A stretch of 64,000 nucleotides of DNA from Actinocrispum wychmicini (lineage in GTDB: Bacteria > Actinomycetota > Actinomycetes > Mycobacteriales > Pseudonocardiaceae): contig NZ_SLWS01000001.1 in assembly GCF_004345645.1 (NCBI RefSeq), forward strand, positions 708,714 through 772,713, read 5' to 3'. Below, in pieces: positions 1-6,959 of this stretch. A program made the position numbers and the translations under genes. The number at the start of each line of letters is the position of its first letter. Within the stretch, counting starts at the first letter, position 1. The notes beneath the pieces are model-generated. The model saw only the letters and a program-made list of their open reading frames with translations, was not told the origin of the DNA and searched no databases.

Positions 1-87
1 ACCGCACGCGCCGGAGCCCCGCGCCGGAGCGCACCCCCGTTGTGCGCCGCCACCCGGGAGCCGCCACCCGACGGCACGCAGGCGTGA
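1..87 (+). CDS. possible 3' end of an upstream phage gene
   Basis: The frame beginning at base 1 is open to a TGA at 85-87 and encodes a Pro/Ala/Arg-rich tail. In HK97-type phages the gene before the major capsid protein is usually the prohead protease or scaffold, whose C-terminus is often of this low-complexity kind. The segment is too short to identify, and at least one other frame is also open here, so the call rests mainly on position. Confidence 0.3.
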   Translation, partial: TARAGAPRRSAPPLCAATREPPPDGTQA

Positions 88-120
88 CCCCACCCGTCAC
101 TCATCAGGAGGGAGAACTCC

Positions 121-1629
121 GTGTTGGAGTTCCTTCGCCAGCAGCTGCAGCAGCTGCTGGAGGCACGGGCCACGCTGAAGTCCGACCTGGACCAGATCCT
201 CGTGGCCCCCACCACCGACAAGCGCAACCTGACCGCCGAGGAAGACACGGCGTTCAGCGAGAAGCGCGACGCGATCAAAGCCAAGGACACCGAGATCCAG
301 GCCCTGGATGCCCGCATCGCCGAGGTGACCGAGATCGAGGAACGCAGCCAGCGCGTCGACCAGCTGCGCGCCGAGCTTGGCCAGACCGGCGAGCAGCGCA
401 ACCCGGCCGTGTCAGCCCGGGTTACCTCCGAGCCGACCACCTACCACCGCGGCAGCAAGCACTCCTATTTCCTGGATCTGGCTCGCGTCGACCTGCGCCG
501 CGGCGACGCCGACGGCGGTGTCACGGCCGCCCAGGAACGGCTGCAGCGGCACGGCAAGGAGATGGACGTCGAGCTGCCGGCCAGGGAGAAGCGGCGGGCA
601 GACCGCGCCCGCAAGCAGCTGGAGAACCTGGACAGTGAGGAGAAGAACCTCCGCGCGGAGTCCGGGTTCGAAAAGCGCGTCAACCCCAACCGGGTCGACG
701 GCCAGGGCGGCTACTTCGTTCCGCCCCTGTGGCTGGTGGATGAGTATGTCGACCTGCCCCGCTTCGGCCGCGCGTTCATGAACACGGTCCGCAACATGGA
801 CCTGCCGTCCGGCACGGACTCGGTGAACGTGCCGAAGATCGCGACCGGCACGGCCACCGGGATGCAGACCGCCGACGCCGCGGCCGTGACCTCCCAGGAC
901 GCCACCGACACGTTCATCACCGCACCGGTCCGCACCATCGCCGGCCAACAGGACGTCGCCCTGCAGCTGCTGGACCAGTCGCCGGTCGGGTTCGACGAGA
1001 TCCTGTTCACCGACCTGATCTCGGACCTGAACATGCGCCTGGACATCCAGGGCATCAACGGCAGCGGCGCCGCCGGACAGCTCAAGGGCCTGTTCCAGGT
1101 CGCCGGGGTCAACACGGTGACTTACACCGACGCGACGCCGACACTGGCCGAGCTATGGCCCTTCCTCATGCAAGGACTGTCGCTCTCGGCGAAGAACCGC
1201 AAGATGATGCCCTCGGCGATGTTCCTCACCCCGTCGCGGTGGTTCTGGATGGCGTCCTACCTGGACTCGCAGAACCGGCCGCTGATCACCCCGGAGACCA
1301 ACGCCCCGTTCAACCCGATGGCGCTGCAGACCGGCGGCGACGTGGAAGGCCCGGTCGGCCGAATCCTGCAGTTCCCGCTGATCGCCGACGGCAACATCCC
1401 GAACAACCTCGGCGCCGGCACCAACGAGGAATGGATGTTCAACGCTCGCACCTCGGACATGTACCTGTGGGAAGGCGCCAAGCGGACCCGCGTGCTGCAG
1501 GAAGTCCTGTCCGGCACGCTGCAGGTCCGGTTCCAGGTCTACGAGTACGTCGCGTTCATGGCGGACCGGCGACCGGAGCAGATCTCCATCCTCAAGGGCA
1601 CCGGCCTGCTCGCCCCGGCCGGCTATTGA
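121..1629 (+). CDS. phage major capsid protein, HK97 family
   Basis: A 502-aa shell protein of the phage head. The GTG start is preceded by a strong ribosome site, aggaggga, at 106-113. Residues 1-100 are a charged, leucine-rich coiled coil typical of the HK97 delta (scaffold) domain. The mature shell domain starts near the GGYFVPP motif around residue 196 and runs through the PKIATGTATGMQTADAA segment and the DLNMRLDIQGINGSG stretch, as in HK97-fold capsids. Length is normal for the family. It heads the structural operon; portal, protease and terminase would be to the left of the window. Family assignment is secure; cleavage of the delta domain is inferred. Confidence 0.93.
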   Translation: MLEFLRQQLQQLLEARATLKSDLDQILVAPTTDKRNLTAEEDTAFSEKRDAIKAKDTEIQALDARIAEVTEIEERSQRVDQLRAELGQTGEQRNPAVSARVTSEPTTYHRGSKHSYFLDLARVDLRRGDADGGVTAAQERLQRHGKEMDVELPAREKRRADRARKQLENLDSEEKNLRAESGFEKRVNPNRVDGQGGYFVPPLWLVDEYVDLPRFGRAFMNTVRNMDLPSGTDSVNVPKIATGTATGMQTADAAAVTSQDATDTFITAPVRTIAGQQDVALQLLDQSPVGFDEILFTDLISDLNMRLDIQGINGSGAAGQLKGLFQVAGVNTVTYTDATPTLAELWPFLMQGLSLSAKNRKMMPSAMFLTPSRWFWMASYLDSQNRPLITPETNAPFNPMALQTGGDVEGPVGRILQFPLIADGNIPNNLGAGTNEEWMFNARTSDMYLWEGAKRTRVLQEVLSGTLQVRFQVYEYVAFMADRRPEQISILKGTGLLAPAGY

Positions 1630-1647
1630 TCTACCCCAGTTGATACC

Positions 1648-1677
1648 GGGCCGGCGATCCACCAGGGTCGCCGGCCC
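1648..1677 (+). terminator. stem-loop after the capsid gene
   Basis: A perfect 10-bp stem (gggccggcga pairing with tcgccggccc) with a 10-nt loop lies 18 bases after the capsid stop. Such hairpins often attenuate transcription after the highly expressed capsid gene; there is no strong T tract. Confidence 0.55.
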
Positions 1678-1710
1678 ACCAACCCCTGTCTGTCCCTATT
1701 GGAGGTCAAC

Positions 1711-2133
1711 GTGGTGTACCCACCCACACAGCTCGTCGATGAACTGCGCGCACTGCACACCGAGCTGCACAACTACGAAACTCGCGGCCGCTCCGACCGC
1801 GCCGATCAAGTCCGGCACGAGATCGCTGGCCGGGTCGCCGTCGCTCGCGACACCATCGCCCGCCTGGACCAGGCGGCAGCCCAACACGACCAGACCGGAG
1901 CGCACACCGAAGCGGCCGCCACGCGCGTCCGCGCGAACGAGCTGCGCGCCGGCCTGGCGGACCTCGACATCCCGGAGAGCGGCGAGGCCGACCAGACCAC
2001 CACCGCGGCCGCCGACACAACGCAAGATCCGCCCGGCGAGGACACGGCCGTACTGGCGGCCGACGGCCAGGCGCACGCAGAGACGGCCGCCGACACAACG
2101 CCGCGCCAGCGCGCGGTTCCGCGCAAGAAGTAA
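1711..2133 (+). CDS. hypothetical phage head-region protein
   Basis: About 140 aa, not recognised by family. The GTG at 1711 is chosen because ggagg at 1701-1705 stands 5 nt before it; an upstream in-frame TTG would overlap that site. The N-terminal half is predicted helical and charged (Leu/Arg/Asp heptad-like pattern); the C-terminal half is Ala/Thr/Asp-rich and probably disordered, ending in basic PRKK. Its place between capsid and connector genes suggests a small head-associated or spacer protein. Confidence 0.7.
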   Translation: MVYPPTQLVDELRALHTELHNYETRGRSDRADQVRHEIAGRVAVARDTIARLDQAAAQHDQTGAHTEAAATRVRANELRAGLADLDIPESGEADQTTTAAADTTQDPPGEDTAVLAADGQAHAETAADTTPRQRAVPRKK

Positions 2134-2149
2134 CGACCGGGGTGTCTCG

Positions 2150-2740
2150 ATGGCGGTCACCATCTACGCCGAGCAGGACACGCTCAAGCAGTCGTTGGGC
2201 ATCAACGACACCAACGACGACCTGCTGCTGGGCAAGGCACTCAGCGGTTCCTCGCGAGCGATCGACCGGGTCACCGGCCGGCGGTTCTGGCTCGACGAGG
2301 CACCCGTAGCGCGGATCTACCGCCCCGGCCGCCGGGTCACCTGGGACCGCGACGGCATGCTGCTGATGACTGACGACATCGGCGACGCCGCCGGGCTGAC
2401 CGTCGAGACCGGCACCGCCGGCTCGTGGACGCCGATCAACGACTACGAAACCCATCCGGAGAACGCGCTCGCCACCGGCGAACCGATCACCGGACTGTTG
2501 CGGCTGGCGTGGTGGTTCGGCGGATTCGGGCTACGGGTTCGCATCACCGCCAGGTGGGGCTGGCCGGCCGTACCCAACGACGTCGAACAAGCCTGCCTGA
2601 TCCTGGCCCGCCGGCTGTTTCACCGCAAGGACTCGCCGGCCGGGATCATGGGCTCGCAGGACTGGGTGGTGAACCTGGCCCGCAAGGACCCGGACGTCCA
2701 AGCGCTGCTCGACCCGGTCAGTCTGCCGGGGATCGGGTGA
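2150..2740 (+). CDS. head-tail connector protein (gp6/gp9-like)
   Basis: A 196-aa protein starting at an ATG 16 bases after the previous stop. The N-terminus (TIYAEQDTLKQSLG) and the helices around residues 20-45, followed by a beta-rich middle and a final helical part with PNDVEQACLILARRLF, fit the small connector that binds the portal ring in siphophages. The position just after the capsid genes is the usual place for this function. The functional name is inferred from order and pattern. Confidence 0.75.
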   Translation: MAVTIYAEQDTLKQSLGINDTNDDLLLGKALSGSSRAIDRVTGRRFWLDEAPVARIYRPGRRVTWDRDGMLLMTDDIGDAAGLTVETGTAGSWTPINDYETHPENALATGEPITGLLRLAWWFGGFGLRVRITARWGWPAVPNDVEQACLILARRLFHRKDSPAGIMGSQDWVVNLARKDPDVQALLDPVSLPGIG

Positions 2741-2747
2741 TGCCGTC

Positions 2748-3161
2748 ATGAACCTGGCGGCTGTGATGGACGAAGTCGGCTCCAAATTGGAGAAGGTTCC
2801 GGGGCTTCGGGTACGTGCCTACAACGCGGATTCGGTCGCCCCGCCAGCGGCGATCGTGCTCTTGCCCGAAGAGATCACCTATGACGAGACCTATGCCCGC
2901 GGTTCGGACTCGATGACTCTCATCGTGGACGTGTTGGTGGGCAAGGCATCCGACCGAGCAAGTCGCACCACGCTGGCCGAGTACGCCGACGGGTCCGGCG
3001 TGAAGTCCATCAAGCGGACGGTGGACAACAGCGACAGCAACAGATACCGCTCGTGCGACACCGTCACCGTGCGCAAATGCGAGTTCCCGGTAGCGAGCAT
3101 GGGCGGCATCGAGTACCTGATGGCGAGTTTCCACGTGGACATCACAGGACCGGGAGCCTGA
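2748..3161 (+). CDS. phage tail-completion or tail-terminator-like protein
   Basis: A 137-aa protein, ATG 7 nt after the connector stop. It begins with a helix (NLAAVMDEVGSKLEKVPGLRV), then alternates strands and ends with a strand-rich section. This helix-then-sheet shape and the position between the connector and the tail tube match tail-terminator proteins of siphophages. No diagnostic motif is visible, so the role is inferred. Confidence 0.65.
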   Translation: MNLAAVMDEVGSKLEKVPGLRVRAYNADSVAPPAAIVLLPEEITYDETYARGSDSMTLIVDVLVGKASDRASRTTLAEYADGSGVKSIKRTVDNSDSNRYRSCDTVTVRKCEFPVASMGGIEYLMASFHVDITGPGA

Positions 3162-3162
3162 C

Positions 3163-3675
3163 ATGCCTTTGATTTCCAGCATTTCCCTCGCGGTGAACGC
3201 GGAGTTGACCACGGCCGCGGACCTGAAAGCGATCCCGAAGTGCACCCTGGCCTACTCCAAGCTCGCGGAGTTGGCCACCGGCACCGGCGTTGGCCAGGCC
3301 GACAAGCTGTGGTTCGACCAGCGCACGCTCGCTGCAGGTGCGAACGAGGATCTGGACCTGGCCGGGGTGCTCGCGGACATCTACGGCCAGGCCGTGACCT
3401 TCGCCCGAATCAAGGCTCTGGTGGTCGCCGCGGTCGTCGCCAACACCAACAACGTCGTCATCGGCGCGGCCGCATCCAACCAGTGGGCCACGCTGCTGGG
3501 CACTACCGGCACGGTAACTCTGCGCCCAGGTGCGTTCTTCGCCGCGGTGGCCGGCTCGACTGACGCCACCGGCTACGCGGTCACGGCCGGTACCGGCGAC
3601 CTGCTGCGGGTAACCAACTCCGCCGGCGGAAGCACGGTCGACTACGAGATCACCATCATCGGCGCCAGCGCGTAG
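3163..3675 (+). CDS. hypothetical phage structural protein
   Basis: A 170-aa protein beginning 1 nt after the previous stop. The sequence is rich in Ala, Gly, Thr and Val with short alternating strands, as in tube or decoration proteins. It carries no motif I recognise. Location between tail-completion and tail-tube genes suggests a virion component. Confidence 0.7.
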   Translation: MPLISSISLAVNAELTTAADLKAIPKCTLAYSKLAELATGTGVGQADKLWFDQRTLAAGANEDLDLAGVLADIYGQAVTFARIKALVVAAVVANTNNVVIGAAASNQWATLLGTTGTVTLRPGAFFAAVAGSTDATGYAVTAGTGDLLRVTNSAGGSTVDYEITIIGASA

Positions 3676-3690
3676 ATTCGGGAGCTGACA

Positions 3691-4092
3691 ATGACTTTCG
3701 TCCATGGCAAGAACACGTTTGTGTCCCTCAATGGGTCTGACATCTCGCCGTTCTCCAAGACGACGGACTGGGAACAGAACGCCGACGAGCACGATGTCAC
3801 CTGCTACGGCAAGAACAGTCATGTGTTCGCCGGTGGCCTCAAGGGTGGCAAGTGCACCGTCGGCGGGAACTACGGCAACGGGACCACCGGGCCGCACGAT
3901 GTGATCCAGCCGCTGATCGGGGCGGTTGTGGCCCTCGTACACCGGCCGGAGGGCACCGGCACCGGCAAGCCGCAGGACACCGTGAACGTGCTCGTCAAGT
4001 CCTACAAGGAATCCAGCCCGGTCGCCGACATGGTGTCCTGGACTGTCGACCTGACCTTCTCCGACGACGTCACCAGCGTCAACCAGCCATGA
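3691..4092 (+). CDS. major tail (tube) protein
   Basis: A 133-aa protein. Features such as NTFVSLNGSDISPFSKTTDW near the start, the central GGLKGGKCTVGGNY segment and a C-terminal DMVSWTVDLTFSDDV strand are typical of siphophage tube subunits, which stack as hexamers around the tape measure protein. It is directly followed by the tail-assembly chaperone genes, which is the standard order. Confidence 0.78.
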   Translation: MTFVHGKNTFVSLNGSDISPFSKTTDWEQNADEHDVTCYGKNSHVFAGGLKGGKCTVGGNYGNGTTGPHDVIQPLIGAVVALVHRPEGTGTGKPQDTVNVLVKSYKESSPVADMVSWTVDLTFSDDVTSVNQP

Positions 4093-4104
4093 GAAAGGTC
4101 CGTT

Positions 4105-4425
4105 ATGGACAAAGAGAAACTGTTCACGCCTCAACTCGACGAGCAGGACGTCGAGGTCCGAGGCGGCACGGTACGGGTGCGAGCGGTGAGTCGCCGAGAA
4201 ATGCTCGACCTCCGCGCGAAGGTCAACGACCCGGTGCAGGTCGAGCAGCACATCGTAGCCACAGCCATGCTTGACCCGGTGCTCACACCCGATGAAGTGG
4301 GCCGCTGGCAGGAGGCCGCGACCCCCGGCGACCTGGAGAAGGTCACCGCGGCGATCGCGCGGCTCAGCGGATTGGACGAGCTGGCCGGGAAGGCCGCGTA
4401 CAAAAGCGTTCGACGCCGATCCTGA
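4105..4425 (+). CDS. tail assembly chaperone, G-type product
   Basis: A 106-aa protein after the tail-tube gene, with gaaagg upstream. Such proteins coat the tape measure protein during tail assembly and are not kept in the virion. It has a beta-rich N-terminus (VEVRGGTVRVRAVSRREM) and helical middle. Coding in this frame ends at a TGA at 4423-4425, shortly after an AAAA run at 4402-4405 where the downstream frame joins. Confidence 0.75.
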   Translation: MDKEKLFTPQLDEQDVEVRGGTVRVRAVSRREMLDLRAKVNDPVQVEQHIVATAMLDPVLTPDEVGRWQEAATPGDLEKVTAAIARLSGLDELAGKAAYKSVRRRS

Positions 4426-4570
4426 CCTCGAATTCGACTTCTTCCTGGCCGAGCAGCTGCACATGACCGTGGCGCAGTTGCGCACGGTCATTAGCAACCA
4501 GGAATGGCTCGAATGGTCCATCTACTTCGGACGCAAGGCACAGCGCCTGGAGCTGGCCGGCCACAAGTAA
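4105..4570 (+). CDS. tail assembly chaperone G-T frameshift product
   Basis: The region after the G stop is open in the +1 frame, reading FDADPDLEFDFFLAEQ and ending at TAA 4568-4570. No good start exists for it alone, and the two frames join smoothly at tacaaaagcg (4399-4408): tac-aaa then gcg-ttc-gac. The shift needed is +1 (or -2), not the -1 slip of lambda. Made as a fusion it would be about 154 aa, the usual G-T layout with T recruiting the tape measure protein. The joined coordinates are inferred; only protein data can prove the slip. Confidence 0.68.
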
Positions 4571-4587
4571 ACAGGGAGGACACGGAC

Positions 4588-5001
4588 GTGATTACCGAGC
4601 CGATCAAGATCGACGGTCTGGCCCAGTTCTCCCGCAACCTCCGCAAGCTGGACAACGACCTGCCCAAGGCCCTACGGCTGGCCGCCAACGCGGCCGCCGA
4701 CGTCGTGGTAGCCGACACCGTATCCGCAGTGCCACGGCGCACCGGCAGAGCACAGTCCAGCGTGAAGGCCCGCAGCACGCGCACCGAGGCCCGCGTGCAG
4801 GCCGGCGGCACCAAGGCGCCGTACTTCGCGTGGCTGGACTGGGGCGGAAAGGTCGGCCGCAAGCACCACACCGCCCGCCCGTGGATCAAGACCGGCCGGT
4901 ACCTCTACCCCGCGTACACCAAGAACCGCGACAAGGTCCGGGAGATCTTCGTCCAGGCCCTCCTCCAGGTGGCCGAGCAAGCCGGGATCGAGGTGGACTG
5001 A
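4588..5001 (+). CDS. HK97-gp10-like tail protein
   Basis: A 137-aa protein starting at GTG 4588 behind gggagga (4574-4580); longer upstream readings only overlap the chaperone gene. It has the small basic alpha/beta pattern of HK97-gp10-like proteins, with the signature VPRRTGRAQSSVKAR, then a YFAWLDWGG turn and a KTGRYLYPAY segment. These proteins act in head-tail joining or tail completion. Its stop overlaps the tape measure start (TGATG). The unusual position after the chaperone is seen in several actinophages. Confidence 0.75.
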   Translation: MITEPIKIDGLAQFSRNLRKLDNDLPKALRLAANAAADVVVADTVSAVPRRTGRAQSSVKARSTRTEARVQAGGTKAPYFAWLDWGGKVGRKHHTARPWIKTGRYLYPAYTKNRDKVREIFVQALLQVAEQAGIEVD

Positions 5002-6959
5002 TGGCAAACAAGAACACCGCCACCTTGGTACTCGCCGGCGACGAGAAGAAGCTCACCGACGCCATGGACCGGGTCGGCTCAGCAACCAAGCGAATGACCG
5101 ACCAGGTGGACAAGTCCTCCTCGGACATGGAGCGGCTCACCGGCCAGTCGACCGAGAAGTCCGCCAAGTCCTACACCGGATTCATCGGCAAGATCGGTGA
5201 GGTCGGCCTAGCCATCCAGGGCCTGTCAACCGTGGGCGACGTCCTGGGCAACATCATCGGCGGCCAGGACATCGCCGGCAAGCTCGGGGCCCAATTGGGC
5301 ACCACCACCGAGGAGGCCGGCAAGCTGGGTGGCCTGGCGGGAAAGATCTACGCGGACAACTTCGGCGAGTCCCTGGATGACGTCGGCGCCGCGGTGTCCC
5401 AGGTGGTCCGCAACATCGGCGGCATGGACCAGCTGGGCGCCGATGGCCTCAAACAGGTCAGCGAGTCCGCGCTGGCCCTGCGGGACACGTTCGACATCGA
5501 CGTCACCGAATCCACCAACGCTGTTGGCCACCTGCTCAAAACTGGTCTGGTCAAGGACGCCCAGCAGGGCATGGACCTGGTCGCAGTCGCGTTCCAGAAG
5601 ATCCCCAACGCGGCCGAGGACGCGACCGACACCCTGAGTGAGTATTCGGTCCAGTTCCAGAAGCTCGGCCTGGACGGCCCGCACGCGCTCGGCCTGATCG
5701 CACAGGGCATGCAGGCAGGTGCCCGCAACACTGACGTGCTGGCCGACGCGCTCAAAGAGTTCTCCATCCGCGCGGTGGACGGATCGGCCACCAGCATCGA
5801 CGGCTTCAAGCAGCTCGGCCTGAACGCCACCACCACCGCCGAGATGATCGCGCGGGGTGGGGATTCCGCCTCCCAGGGGCTGAACCTGGTTTTGGAAAAG
5901 TTGAGGGGCATCAAGGATCCGGTGAAGCAGGGCCAGATCGCCGTCGAGCTGTTCGGCACGAAGGCCGAAGACCTCGGCAAGGCCCTGTATGCGTTGGATC
6001 CGTCCAAGGCCACGCAAGCGTTGGGCTCGTTCGAGGGAGCGGCCAAGCGCACCGGCGACAGCCTCTCGTCCGGGCCGACGGCGAAGATCGAGGCGGCGAA
6101 ACGCGCGTTCGAGGGATGGGCCACCGACACCATCGCCAACGTCGTCATCCCAGTGGTGAGCGGCTTCGTCGACCTGCTCAACGCCACCCTGGTCCCGGCC
6201 CTGTCCAGTGTGGTCGGTTGGGTCAAGGAAAACTGGTCCTGGCTGTCGATCGTGCTCGCCGTGATCGCCGCCATGGCCGCCCCGATCGTCGCGGTCCAGG
6301 TCGCGATGGCCGCGTGGGAAGCGGCCACCAAGCTGGTGACCATCGCCCAAACGGCGCTCAACGCGGTCATGGACGCCAACCCGATCCTGCTGATCATCTC
6401 CGTGCTCGCCGGCTTGGTCGCGGCGTTCGTGATGCTCTGGGAGAAGTCTGCCGGCTTCCGCCAGTTCTGGATCGACCTCTGGGAACAGGTACAGAACGTT
6501 GTCGGTGTAGCGGTGCACTGGGTTGTCGACCGCTGGCACGACCTGATAGACGCATTCAACGCCACCGTTGCCTTCTTCCAACGCGTCGGCTCGGCCATCG
6601 GTGACGCCATCTCCGGCGGTATCCGCGGCGCGATCAACTGGGTGATCGGTGTCGTCAACGGATTCCTGCACGGGATCAACTGGGTGATCGATGGCCTGAA
6701 CCACCTGCCGGGGGTGAACATCGGGCACATCCCGGACATCCCGAGACTACACACAGGCGGTCAGGTGGGTGGCGCGTCTGGCAGCGAACAACTCCGCGTC
6801 CTCCAAGCCGGTGAAACCGTGTTCCCAGCCGACAAACCACTGCCCTCGGGTGGCGGCGCGACGGCCACCGTACGGGTCGCCGGCGACGTCGATTCCGGAT
6901 TCGCCACCTGGTTTCAGAACATGGTGCGCACCGGTGTGATCACCATCGAGGTGACGTGA
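5001..6959 (+). CDS. phage tail tape measure protein
   Basis: A 652-aa protein that sets tail length and probably helps DNA passage into the cell. The ATG at 5001 shares its A with the previous stop. Residues 1-60 are helical; 60-330 match the TP901-type tape measure core (GGLAGKIYADNFGESLDDV, then a long helical array). Two hydrophobic segments (LSIVLAVIAAMAAPIVAVQVAM and ILLIISVLAGLVAAFVMLW, about residues 410-485) are membrane-active parts typical of the family. The C-terminus carries LHTGGQVGG and VLQAGETVFP, the usual tail end motif. It predicts a rather short tail. Confidence 0.92.
   Translation: MANKNTATLVLAGDEKKLTDAMDRVGSATKRMTDQVDKSSSDMERLTGQSTEKSAKSYTGFIGKIGEVGLAIQGLSTVGDVLGNIIGGQDIAGKLGAQLGTTTEEAGKLGGLAGKIYADNFGESLDDVGAAVSQVVRNIGGMDQLGADGLKQVSESALALRDTFDIDVTESTNAVGHLLKTGLVKDAQQGMDLVAVAFQKIPNAAEDATDTLSEYSVQFQKLGLDGPHALGLIAQGMQAGARNTDVLADALKEFSIRAVDGSATSIDGFKQLGLNATTTAEMIARGGDSASQGLNLVLEKLRGIKDPVKQGQIAVELFGTKAEDLGKALYALDPSKATQALGSFEGAAKRTGDSLSSGPTAKIEAAKRAFEGWATDTIANVVIPVVSGFVDLLNATLVPALSSVVGWVKENWSWLSIVLAVIAAMAAPIVAVQVAMAAWEAATKLVTIAQTALNAVMDANPILLIISVLAGLVAAFVMLWEKSAGFRQFWIDLWEQVQNVVGVAVHWVVDRWHDLIDAFNATVAFFQRVGSAIGDAISGGIRGAINWVIGVVNGFLHGINWVIDGLNHLPGVNIGHIPDIPRLHTGGQVGGASGSEQLRVLQAGETVFPADKPLPSGGGATATVRVAGDVDSGFATWFQNMVRTGVITIEVT

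Noticed and set aside
5226..6728. Long antisense frames opposite the tape measure gene
   Set aside because: Composition (Asp/His/Arg/Val-rich) is that of a codon shadow; no starts with ribosome sites.
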